The translations under genes and the position numbers were made by a program. A stretch of DNA of 64,000 nt from CAZSAT01 sp964604675 (GTDB lineage Bacteria > Myxococcota_A > UBA796 > CAJQPC01), in the NCBI GenBank assembly GCA_964604675.1, contig CAZSAT010000015.1, positions 1-64,000 on the forward strand. Direction: 5' to 3'. The notes beneath the pieces are model-generated. The model made no database searches and was not told the DNA's origin. It saw only the letters and a program-made list of their open reading frames with translations. Positions 15,813 through 23,936 of the stretch are shown here, piece after piece (within the stretch, counting starts at the first letter, position 1; each line of letters starts with the position of its first letter).

Positions 15813-16541
15813 GTGAGCGGCATGCTGCTCATCGCCCGCCGAGAGCTGGGCGCGTACTTCAACAGCGTCTGGGGCTACGTGGTCGTCAGTGTCATCCTGG
15901 CGATCAACGGGCTCTTCTTCAACGCTTTCGCGGTCACCGACAAGCCCAAGCTGAGCTCGGACGTGCTCGAGAGCTTCTTCGAGTACACCTGGGGCCTGAC
16001 CGTCATCGCGGCCATCCTGCTGACCATGCGGCTCATCGCCGAGGAACGGCAGACGGGCACGCTGACCCTGTTGGACTCCAGCCCCCTGACCGACGCGCAG
16101 GTGGTGGGCGGCAAGTTCCTGTCCGCCTTCTTCTTCCTGGCGGTCTTCACGCTGCTGAGCGTCTACATGCCGGCGCTGATCTTCGTGAACGGCAAGGTCA
16201 GCATGGGCCACATCGTGGCCGGCTACACGGGCATCCTGCTCACAGCGTCGTCCACCTTGGCGCTGGGCACCTTCGCGTCGAGCGTCACGCGCTCGCAGGT
16301 GGTGGCCGCCATCATCGGCGGCGTGCTGCTCGCGTTCCTCATCCTCTGCTGGCTGGTCGCGCGCATCGCCGACCCGCCCGTCGACGGGCTGTTCGCCTAC
16401 CTGGCGTACTTCGACGCCCACTTCCACACGACCTTCCGCCGAGGTCAGATCCACATGAAGGACGTCGTGTACTACCTGTCCCTCACCTGGGTGTTCCTGC
16501 TGCTGGCCACCCGGGTGCTCAGCGCGAGGCGGTGGCGATGA
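15813..16541 (+). CDS. ABC-2 type permease, GldF-like
   Basis: A 242-residue inner-membrane permease with six predicted helices, starting MSGMLLIARRELGAYFNSVW, the amphipathic 'RRELxxYFxSxxxY' entry typical of GldF-like ABC-2 permeases. The segment LTMRLIAEERQTGTLTLL (~71-88) matches the conserved ERQTGTLE-type loop contacting the ATPase. GTG 15813 is chosen because GGAGG (15802-15806) is six bases upstream; ATG at 15822 is the alternative. It starts 22 bases after the ATPase stop and its stop overlaps the next start (ATGA). Confidence 0.88.
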   Translation: MSGMLLIARRELGAYFNSVWGYVVVSVILAINGLFFNAFAVTDKPKLSSDVLESFFEYTWGLTVIAAILLTMRLIAEERQTGTLTLLDSSPLTDAQVVGGKFLSAFFFLAVFTLLSVYMPALIFVNGKVSMGHIVAGYTGILLTASSTLALGTFASSVTRSQVVAAIIGGVLLAFLILCWLVARIADPPVDGLFAYLAYFDAHFHTTFRRGQIHMKDVVYYLSLTWVFLLLATRVLSARRWR

Positions 16542-18346
16542 GCTCCATCAGCGTGCTCTACCTGATCGGCATGGCCCTGGTCTTCGCGGGCCAGCGTCTG
16601 TTCGGCGACGAGACCTTGAGCCAGGTGCTCACGGGCTGCGGCGTGCTGGCCGTGCTGGCCGCGCTCGGCATGCGCGTGGGTGCGAAGAGCAAGGCCGCCA
16701 CCGACAACCACCGCAAGGCCCAGAACGCCGCCCTGGGCTGCATGCTCATCGGCGCGTCCAGCCTGGCCCTCTACGCTCTGTCCACCGACTCGGCCGTGGC
16801 GATGCTCGGCTTCGAGGACGAAGCGGCCACTCGCTGGAGCGTGCCCTTCATGGCGCTCTGGCCCATCGCCTTCCTCGTCGGAACGCTGCCGACGATGGCC
16901 ATCGACATGGTGCTCGCCGACAGCCCCGTGGTGCTCCAGCCCCGTCGTGTGGCCCAGGCGCGCGAGTCCTGGATGGTCGTTGCGCTCGGCATCGCCGTGG
17001 TCTTTCCGCTGAACTACCTCGCCGACGAGTTCAACGAGCGCTGGGACCTGGCGTACTTCAGGACCACCGAGGCCGGAGAGGCCACCCACGGTGTGGTCTC
17101 CACCCTCTCGGAGCCGGTCGTCGTGCGCGCCTTCCAGGCCCCAGCGAGCGACATCACGCCGGAGCTCGAGGCCTACTTCGGGCCCCTCGTGGGCGCGAAC
17201 CTGAGCTTCGAGGTCGTGGACCACGCCGCCGAGCCCGCCCTCACGAGCGAGCTCAAGGTGCGCGACAACGGCTACATCGCCGTGACCTTCGGCGACGACA
17301 CCAAGACCTGGAAGGTCGGCACCGAGCTCGACGCCTCCAAGCGCAACCTGAAGAAGCTCGACACCGAGTTCCACAAGCGCCTGCTCGAGCTCGCTCGCGG
17401 CAAGCTGACCGCGTACTTCACGGTCGGCCACGGCGAGATGAGCTGGAAGGGCAGCGGCGTCGGCCCCGAGCGCAAGCTCACCCAGCTCAAGAAGATCTTC
17501 GAGGCCCAGAGCTTCCGCGTCAAGGAGCTCGGTCTCAGCCAGGGACTCGGCGACACCATCCCCGACGATGCGGGCGTGGTGGTCATCATCGGCCCCGAGG
17601 AGCCCTTCCTCGACGCCGAGGTGGCCGCGCTCCAGCGCTTCCTCGACGGCGGCGGCTCGCTGATGGTCATGCTCGAGCCCGACGGCGACCCCTTGGACGA
17701 CCTGTTGGCCAGCCTGGGCTTGAAGCGCGGCGAAGGCACCCTGACCAGCGACAAGAACTATGTCCGGGTCTCGGGCGGCCAGAGCGATCGCCAGAACGTG
17801 GTCACCAACCGCTTCAGCTCCCACGGCTCCACCGCCACGCTGTCGAAGAACAGCCGGGCGCTGCCGATGGCGTTGCCCACCTCGGGTCACCTCGAGGAGC
17901 TCGACGACTTCACCGGCAAGGTGACCGTCACCGTGCGCTCCATGCCCGACAACTGGGCGGATCTCGACGGCGACCTCGTCTACCGGCAGGACGCCTCCGA
18001 GGACAAGAAGATCCGCAACGTCGCCGCCGTGAGCTCCACCGGCGACGAAGAGGGCGACATGAAGGCGATGGTCATCGCCGACGCCACGGCGTTCTCCGAC
18101 CTGGTGCTCGCCTCCATCAAGGGCAACCAGGTGTACGTCTGGGACGGCCTGGCCTGGCTCACGGACCAGGAAGAGGCCGCCGGCTCGGTGGAGTCCGAAG
18201 AGGACGTCAAGATCCAGCACACCCGAGAAGACCAGGTCGTCTGGTTCTACGGCAGCTCACTGGGCATCCCCATCGTGATCTTCCTGGGCGGTCTGCTCCG
18301 CGTACGCAGCCGCAGCCGCAGCCGCAAGAAGGCAGGTGAAGCATGA
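16538..18346 (+). CDS. GldG-like ABC-type uncharacterised transport protein (DUF4350-like/IFT52 fold)
   Basis: A 602-residue membrane protein: about five N-terminal helices (1-165), a large extracytoplasmic domain (~190-575), and a C-terminal helix followed by a basic Arg/Ser/Lys tail. The motifs TEFHKRLLELARGK and YFTVGHGEMSWKG (~273-310) are typical of GldG-family proteins, where the conserved T-G-H-G-E motif ends a Rossmann-like strand. It is thought to work with the ABC-2 pair, role unknown. ATG 16538 is favoured by the ATGA overlap with the permease stop; GTG 16532 is possible. The ATG of the next gene overlaps its end. Confidence 0.85.
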   Translation: MSSISVLYLIGMALVFAGQRLFGDETLSQVLTGCGVLAVLAALGMRVGAKSKAATDNHRKAQNAALGCMLIGASSLALYALSTDSAVAMLGFEDEAATRWSVPFMALWPIAFLVGTLPTMAIDMVLADSPVVLQPRRVAQARESWMVVALGIAVVFPLNYLADEFNERWDLAYFRTTEAGEATHGVVSTLSEPVVVRAFQAPASDITPELEAYFGPLVGANLSFEVVDHAAEPALTSELKVRDNGYIAVTFGDDTKTWKVGTELDASKRNLKKLDTEFHKRLLELARGKLTAYFTVGHGEMSWKGSGVGPERKLTQLKKIFEAQSFRVKELGLSQGLGDTIPDDAGVVVIIGPEEPFLDAEVAALQRFLDGGGSLMVMLEPDGDPLDDLLASLGLKRGEGTLTSDKNYVRVSGGQSDRQNVVTNRFSSHGSTATLSKNSRALPMALPTSGHLEELDDFTGKVTVTVRSMPDNWADLDGDLVYRQDASEDKKIRNVAAVSSTGDEEGDMKAMVIADATAFSDLVLASIKGNQVYVWDGLAWLTDQEEAAGSVESEEDVKIQHTREDQVVWFYGSSLGIPIVIFLGGLLRVRSRSRSRKKAGEA

Positions 18347-19589
18347 GCCGCGCGATCCTGAGCTACTCCGCCGTGCTGACGGCTTCGCTGGTGGCCAGCT
18401 ACTGGGCCTGGACCCGGGAGGCCCCGGCGGACGACGACGAGGTCGTGGTCGTGGTCGACGTGGCCCCCGACGAGCTCGACCGCATCGAGTACCGCTCCGA
18501 CGACCTCGATCTGGATCTCGTGAGCCGCTCCGACAGTCGCGGCGACTACCTCTGGGTGACCGCCACCGAGCGGAAGAAGGAGCGCTCCGCCCCCATCGAC
18601 GACGGTCACGGCCACGGGGCGGACGCGGCCGACGATGACGCGGAAGACGCCGACGACGCCGACGACGCCGACGAAGACGCGGAAGACGCCGGGGAGAAAG
18701 CCCCTGAGATCGTGGTCACCACCAAGGAGTTCAAGGCCGGCAAGAACGGCGACGNNNNNNNNNNNNNNNNNNNNNNNNNNNNNNNNNNNNNNNNNNNNNN
18801 NNNNNNNNNNNNNNNNNNNNNNNNNNNNNNNNNNNNNNNNNNNNNNNNNNNNNNGCCCCTGAGATCGTGGTCACCACCAAGGAGTTCAAGGCCGGCAAGA
18901 ACGGCGACGAGCTCCTGGCGCTGTTGAACCCGCTCGAGGCGGAGCGCGCGCTCGACACCGTGCCCGACGACAAGCTCGCCGAGCTCGAGCTCACCGAGCC
19001 GGCGGCGAGCGTCACCCTGGTCCGCAAGGGCAAGGAGCCGCGCACCCTGCAGCTCGGCGGCGAAGCCTACGGCACCAAGGATCGCTACCTCCGTGACGTG
19101 GGGTCGGGTCGGATCTACCTGGTGGACGACGAGTTCGTCCGGCCGCTGAAGTACGGAAACACCCGCCTGCCCGACCGCGAGCTCTTCGGTGTCGACATCG
19201 CGGAGATGGCCTCGCTGGTCATCGCCGGTCCGACCGGCAGCCTCGAGCTGGAGCAGCGGAACCGCGACGACGAGGAGAACGCCTTCTGGGCGGCCGTCGG
19301 AGCCGAGGAGCCCGCCGAGGTGGCGGCCACCTGGCTCGAGAAGGTGCTGCGCCTGAAGTCCGCGTCCTACGTGCAGGCCGAAGACGTGCCCGCCTCCACC
19401 GAGGAGGCCTTCTCCCTCCAGATCACCGACGTCGACGGCACGACCGTGACCTTCGAGGTCTCCTCGGGCGTGAACCCCGACGGGGACGAGACCTGGTACG
19501 GCCGCTCCGGACACACCCGCGAGCTGGTCCGCCTGCACAACGGTCCGGCCAGCCAGGCCGCCGAAGACCTCGTCACGGTCTTCGAGTAG
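18343..19589 (+). CDS. DUF4340 domain protein, interrupted by a 100-N assembly gap
   Basis: A membrane-anchored DUF4340 protein, the usual fourth member of Gld-like ABC clusters. One N-terminal helix (LSYSAVLTASLVASYWAW) is followed by an extracytoplasmic region; an acidic low-complexity stretch (residues ~84-119, nearly all Asp/Glu/Ala) precedes the gap. After the gap the DUF4340-type beta strands run to the stop. The 55 bases before the gap (18700-18754) are repeated exactly after it (18855-18909); removing one copy plus the 100 N (155 bases) restores a single frame of 363 residues. So the gene is probably intact in the organism and only split by scaffolding. Confidence 0.8.
18755..18854. 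other. 100-N scaffold gap flanked by a 55-bp duplicated end
   Basis: Both contig ends share the same 55 bases, the type of overlap left by a de Bruijn assembler whose k-mer was 55. The gap is likely to have no real missing sequence. Confidence 0.9.
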
Positions 19590-19622
19590 TCCCGCGGGCT
19601 CGCGGCGGCGGGGCCTGGGTCG

Positions 19623-22600
19623 CTACAAGGCGAAGGGTGCCAGGAAGGTCTCGGCGTCTTCGCGCGGCAGGTTCGCCGCGAGCGAGCGCGACAGGTTTCG
19701 CGTGACCCGCTTGTGCTTGAGCTGTTCCTGCTCGTCCACAGAGAGCCGTGCCAGCAGGGCGTGGGCCTTCAAGGAGTAGAACCGGAAGCCGCACTGGTCG
19801 GCCACCGTCAGGGCCGCCGAGGCACGCTCTGCCGCTTCGCCGGTGAACCCGGCGGCCCGCAGGGCCCGCGAGCTGATCAGGCTCAACCTCACCTTCTGGT
19901 AGGGCCAGGCGGCCTCGGTGTCCGCGGTGGCTTCCTCCAGGCAGGTCTTCGCCTCGTCGACCCGACCGGCCTCCGCGTGCAGGCGTGCCGTCCACCCCGC
20001 GATCAGGGGCTGGAAGCCCTCGCTGTCGTGCGCCAGCAGAGGCTGGAGCTCCTCGAGCAGGCGATCCGCGGCCTCGAAGTCGCCCCGCGCCATGGCGATG
20101 CGCAGCAGGTGCACGTAGCAGCCGAGCTCGTCGTCGTGCGCCTCGAGCTCGCGCAGGATGCCCAGCGCCTCCGTGGCGTTGTCCTCGGCCTCCTGGAGAC
20201 GGCCGAGGTCCACCAGCACCAGCGTGCGGTACATCAGGCCCAGCGCGATCCCCTGCCGGTGCTGCACCTCCCGCGCCTGCGCGATGGTCTTCTCGGCCGT
20301 CTGCAGCCCCTTTCGCAGGTTCCCGGTGCAGTGCGCGAGCTCGACCAGGTTGACCTGGGAGATGGCCAGGGCGGAGTGGAGGCCGAGCTGCTCGAACTTC
20401 TGGCAGCTCTGTTCGAGGTACTTCCGCGCCTCGGCCGCGTTGCCACGGCACATCGCCACGATGCCCAGGCCCCGGTAGCCTTCGCCGAGCGCGCGGTCGT
20501 TCTTCACGGTGCCCGCGACCGCGAGGGTCTCCAGCCAGTAGCGACGGGCTCCGTCGAGGTCACCCTGCACCCACCGCGTGCTGCCCAGCGCGAACAGCGG
20601 GCTGAGGCGCAGCTCCGTGTCGCCCAGCGCATCGGCGAGGGCGAGCGCTTCGGTGAGGTGCACCTCGGCCCGGTCGAAGCGCGCGTGGCGCAGGGCCAGG
20701 CTGCCCATGCTGCCCAGGGCCTTGCACCGAAGCGCACGCTCGTCCACCAGCCGCGCCAGGTCCTCCGCCGCCTTGTAGTCGTCGAAGGCGTCGCTCCAGC
20801 TCCCCATGTGCTCGAACGCGCGCCCGCGGCTCACGCGCAGCTCCGCCAGCCGCCTGTCCGCGACGTCGAGGGGGAGGTACTCCCGCGCCTCGGGTTCCAC
20901 GCGCAGCGCGCGCTCGAAGTAGTCGACCGCCTCGGCCATGAAGGACCGCGCCATCAGCCGGTTGCCCGCGCGGACCAGGTAGTCGTAGGCCTTGGCCGGT
21001 CGGTCGCCCCGCTCGAAGTGGTGGGCCACCGACTCCACCACGCTGGCCAGGCGGTGGCGGTACAGCCGCTCCAGCGCAGCCCCGGCCGCAGCGTGCAGCC
21101 GAGACCGGGTGACCGCGTCGAGATCCTCGGTGAGCACGTCGCCCATGCGGTGGTGGGCAAGCACGTAGAGCTCGTCGGTCCCCACCTCGCGCTGCCTCAC
21201 GACCCCGGACTCGAGGAGCTCCTCGAGGTCGTCGAGCAGCTCGTCCTCCGCCATGCGCAGGGCCTCCAGCAGCACGTCGAGCGTGACCTCCTGATCGCAG
21301 ATGGCCACCAGCTGCGCCGCCCGTCTGGCGTTGGCGCTCAGTCCGCTCAGGCGCTCGCGGAGCGCGTCGCGGATGCTCGCCGGGATGGGCAGGCGCACGC
21401 GGCTGACGTCCGCCAGATCGAGCACGTAGCCTTCCGTCGTGGCGCGGATGACGCCTTCCTCCACGAGCCCGCGCACCATCTCGCCGATGAAGTGCGGGTT
21501 GCCCTCGCCCTCGCGGTGCAGGCGCTGGGCGAGCACGCGGGTCTCCCGGGCGTCCGGCACGAGCTGAAGCAACAGCTCTTCCACGGCGGTGATCGAGACG
21601 GGCCCGAGGCGGATGTGCTGCGCGACGCCGCCGGCATCGCGCAGGGCGTCGAGGCGGGACGGCACGATGTCGTCACCCGCGGGAGGTTGCCGGGCCAGCA
21701 GGAACAGCACCGCCGACGAGCTGCCATCGGCCAGGAGGTCGCGCACCAGGAACTCCAAGAGCTCGTAGGTGCCGGCGTCGGCGTGCTCCATGTCGTCGAT
21801 GAGCACCATCGCGGGGAGCCGCGCTCGCACCAGGTCGCGGAACGCGCCGTGCACCACGAAGCGCTCCACGGGCGCCTCCGGGCTGTGCAGCCCCGTCTGC
21901 AGGGCCTGCGGCAAGGGATCGTCGCCGAGCAGCTCCGGGAGCATCTGGCGGAAGGGGCCATAGGGGCGACGACCCACGCAGGTGCCCCGAAAGACCGGGA
22001 CATCGATCTCGAGCGCCTGCGCCTCGAGCTCCTTGAGCAAGCGACTCTTGCCGTACCCACTCACGCCGTCGAGCAGGGCGAGCTCGCCGTGCCCGGCGGC
22101 GAGGTTCGCCAGCGCTTCCCGGAGCCGGGTCTGCTCGGCGGTGCGGCCGACCAGGCGCGGCGGCCAGCGCTTGCCGTCGAAGCCATCGGTGCTGCGGCTG
22201 TGGGCTCCGAGCACGCTGAGCAGGTGGTGCGCGGACCCGAAGCGATCCGCCGCGTCCTTCTCCAGCAGCCGCAGGCAGATCTGATCGAGGTGGTGCGGCA
22301 CCGTGGGCATGACCTCTCGGGGCGCCCGAGGCCGCAGGTTCTGGTGCTTGTTGAGGTAGCTCGACAGCGTGCTCGCGTTGAAGGGCCGGCGCCCGGTGAG
22401 CATGAGGTACAGCACCGTGCCCAGGGAGTAGAGGTCGGCGCGCGCGTCGACCGGCTCGCCACGGATCTGCTCCGGGGACACGTACGCGATGGTCCCCACC
22501 ATCTCGCCGACGCGGGTGCGGTCCACCCCCGGTTCCTTGACCACGCCGAAGTCCATGATCCGGACGAACCCGTCGGGGCTCACGAAGATGTTGCCCGGGG

Positions 22601-23039
22601 TGACGTCGCGGTGCACCAGGCCGCGGTCGTGGATGTGCGCCAGGGCGCGCGCGACCTGGACGAGGATGCCCTCGGTCTCCTGGAAGCGCTGCGTGGGCGG
22701 CAGATCGCGCCACGCCTCCACGACGCCCCGCAGGTCCTGCCCCTCGAGACGCTCCATCACGATGTAGGGCCGACCCTCGAGCTCGCCCGCCTCGAAGACC
22801 CGCACGATGTTGTCGTGGTCCAGGGCCTCCAGGGTGCGGAACTCCGCCCGGAACCGGGAGCGCACCTCGTCGCTCATCGCGTCGGGCAGCAGCAGCTTCA
22901 GCGCGCGCATCGCGCCGTCACGGGTGTCGCGAACCTCGAGCACGGTCGCCATGCCGCCTCGACCGAGCGCCCCGACGACTTCGTAGGGCCCGATCGCAGT
23001 CCCCGCGGAGGGTTCGGCAGCAGGAAGTTGGTGGCTCAT
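19623..23039 (-). CDS. Ser/Thr protein kinase with AAA-type ATPase and TPR region (kinase 1)
   Basis: 1138 residues. Hanks kinase domain ~17-280: glycine loop GRGGMATV (26-33), Lys48, catalytic HRDVTPGN (~142-149; Lys of the usual HRDLKPxN replaced by Thr), DFG (DFGVVKE) and SPEQIRGE. A STAND/AAA ATPase follows, with an intact Walker A GVSGYGKS (~324-331) and Walker B-like VLIDDMEHAD. The C-terminal ~500 residues are helical TPR-like repeats. The plan matches large cytoplasmic myxobacterial kinases that couple signal sensing by the ATPase/TPR part to phosphorylation. ATG 23039 is chosen as it begins just before the kinase fold; it is divergent from the PP2C gene across 85 bases. Confidence 0.88.
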   Translation of the reverse strand: MSHQLPAAEPSAGTAIGPYEVVGALGRGGMATVLEVRDTRDGAMRALKLLLPDAMSDEVRSRFRAEFRTLEALDHDNIVRVFEAGELEGRPYIVMERLEGQDLRGVVEAWRDLPPTQRFQETEGILVQVARALAHIHDRGLVHRDVTPGNIFVSPDGFVRIMDFGVVKEPGVDRTRVGEMVGTIAYVSPEQIRGEPVDARADLYSLGTVLYLMLTGRRPFNASTLSSYLNKHQNLRPRAPREVMPTVPHHLDQICLRLLEKDAADRFGSAHHLLSVLGAHSRSTDGFDGKRWPPRLVGRTAEQTRLREALANLAAGHGELALLDGVSGYGKSRLLKELEAQALEIDVPVFRGTCVGRRPYGPFRQMLPELLGDDPLPQALQTGLHSPEAPVERFVVHGAFRDLVRARLPAMVLIDDMEHADAGTYELLEFLVRDLLADGSSSAVLFLLARQPPAGDDIVPSRLDALRDAGGVAQHIRLGPVSITAVEELLLQLVPDARETRVLAQRLHREGEGNPHFIGEMVRGLVEEGVIRATTEGYVLDLADVSRVRLPIPASIRDALRERLSGLSANARRAAQLVAICDQEVTLDVLLEALRMAEDELLDDLEELLESGVVRQREVGTDELYVLAHHRMGDVLTEDLDAVTRSRLHAAAGAALERLYRHRLASVVESVAHHFERGDRPAKAYDYLVRAGNRLMARSFMAEAVDYFERALRVEPEAREYLPLDVADRRLAELRVSRGRAFEHMGSWSDAFDDYKAAEDLARLVDERALRCKALGSMGSLALRHARFDRAEVHLTEALALADALGDTELRLSPLFALGSTRWVQGDLDGARRYWLETLAVAGTVKNDRALGEGYRGLGIVAMCRGNAAEARKYLEQSCQKFEQLGLHSALAISQVNLVELAHCTGNLRKGLQTAEKTIAQAREVQHRQGIALGLMYRTLVLVDLGRLQEAEDNATEALGILRELEAHDDELGCYVHLLRIAMARGDFEAADRLLEELQPLLAHDSEGFQPLIAGWTARLHAEAGRVDEAKTCLEEATADTEAAWPYQKVRLSLISSRALRAAGFTGEAAERASAALTVADQCGFRFYSLKAHALLARLSVDEQEQLKHKRVTRNLSRSLAANLPREDAETFLAPFAL

Positions 23040-23043
23040 GGAG

Positions 23044-23049
23044 TAGGAT
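23044..23049 (+). promoter_or_regulatory. TAGGAT -10-like box for the PP2C/kinase gene group
   Basis: TAGGAT in the 85-bp space between the divergent kinase 1 and PP2C genes. It would start a transcript near 23056 with a leader of about 70 bases before ATG 23125. Confidence 0.3.
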
Positions 23050-23124
23050 TCCCGCGACCGACGGGTGCCCTGGGCATGGTACTCGACGCGAGACGTGCCA
23101 GCGCCCCGAGCGGCAGGAGCCCGG

Positions 23125-23892
23125 ATGCAGATCGACGCCTTCGCAGCCACCGACGTCGGGCCCGTGCGGGAGCAGAACGAAGACGGCTGGCTGGTCGATG
23201 TGGACGGCGGGGTGTTCGCCGTGGCCGATGGCATGGGCGGTCACGCCGCCGGTGAAGAAGCCTCCCGCATCGCCTTGGAGACGGTGCAGGACATCATGCT
23301 GGGTGGCATCGACCCGGACGAGACCCGGGTCGTGGGCGTCGACGAAGACGAAGACACGATCGCCGCCACCAAGGAACGCCTGCGGTACTGCATGAACCAG
23401 GCCTCCATCCGCATTCGCCGCGCCGTCGAGGACGAGCCCGCCTGGACGGGCATGGGCACCACGATGGTGATGATCGTCGTCGAGGGCGAACACGCACACA
23501 TCGCTCACGTCGGCGACAGCCGCGCGTACCTGTTCCGCACCGACCGCCTGCAGCGGCTGACCCGGGACCACACCGTGGTGCAGCAGGAGGTCGACGCCGG
23601 GCGCCTCACGCCCGAGCTGGCGCGCACCGTGCCGCACAAGAACATCCTCACGCGGAGCGTCGGCTACCACGGACCGGTGGAGCCGGACGTCAGCCAACGT
23701 CCCATCCAGGAGGGCGACGTGTTCCTGCTCTGCAGCGACGGCGTGACCGACCCGCTGGACGACGACGCCATCGCGGAGATCTGCCGCTCCACGCACCCCG
23801 AGGACCTGGCGCAGACCCTGGTGGACCGAGGCATCGAGGCGGGGGGCGACGACAACACCACCGCTGTCGTGATGCTCATCCGCGGCGATTGA
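23125..23892 (+). CDS. PP2C-family Ser/Thr protein phosphatase
   Basis: A 255-residue PPM/PP2C phosphatase, Stp1-like. Metal-binding motifs are VGPVREQNEDGW (~11-22), VADGMGGHAAGEEAS (~33-47), GMGTTMV (~112-118), HVGDSRAYLF (~129-138), CSDGVTDPL (~208-216) and GGDDNTTAV (~242-250), so the catalytic set is complete. It is expected to reverse phosphorylation by the neighbouring kinases. No transmembrane segment. ATG 23125 is chosen because residues directly after it match the family start and CAGGAG lies upstream; earlier in-frame codons add an unconserved extension. Placed between kinase 1 (divergent) and three more kinases in the same direction. Confidence 0.93.
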   Translation: MQIDAFAATDVGPVREQNEDGWLVDVDGGVFAVADGMGGHAAGEEASRIALETVQDIMLGGIDPDETRVVGVDEDEDTIAATKERLRYCMNQASIRIRRAVEDEPAWTGMGTTMVMIVVEGEHAHIAHVGDSRAYLFRTDRLQRLTRDHTVVQQEVDAGRLTPELARTVPHKNILTRSVGYHGPVEPDVSQRPIQEGDVFLLCSDGVTDPLDDDAIAEICRSTHPEDLAQTLVDRGIEAGGDDNTTAVVMLIRGD

Positions 23893-23923
23893 GCCCCGTG
23901 CTCGCCCCGCCCATCGACCTTCG

Positions 23924-23929
23924 TTAGGG
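23924..23929 (+). promoter_or_regulatory. TTAGGG box, predicted leaderless start of kinase 2
   Basis: TTAGGG, a 7-nt spacer and GTG 23937, with no ribosome binding site. Confidence 0.35.
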
Positions 23930-23936
23930 CGTCCGT

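Noticed and set aside
18700..18909. 55-bp direct repeat around the N gap as a genuine repeat
   Set aside because: Exact identity, position at contig ends and restored frame after removal fit an assembly overlap rather than biology.
18343..19589. DUF4340 gene as two separate genes
   Set aside because: The second part lacks a start signal and joins the first in frame once the duplicated end and N are removed.
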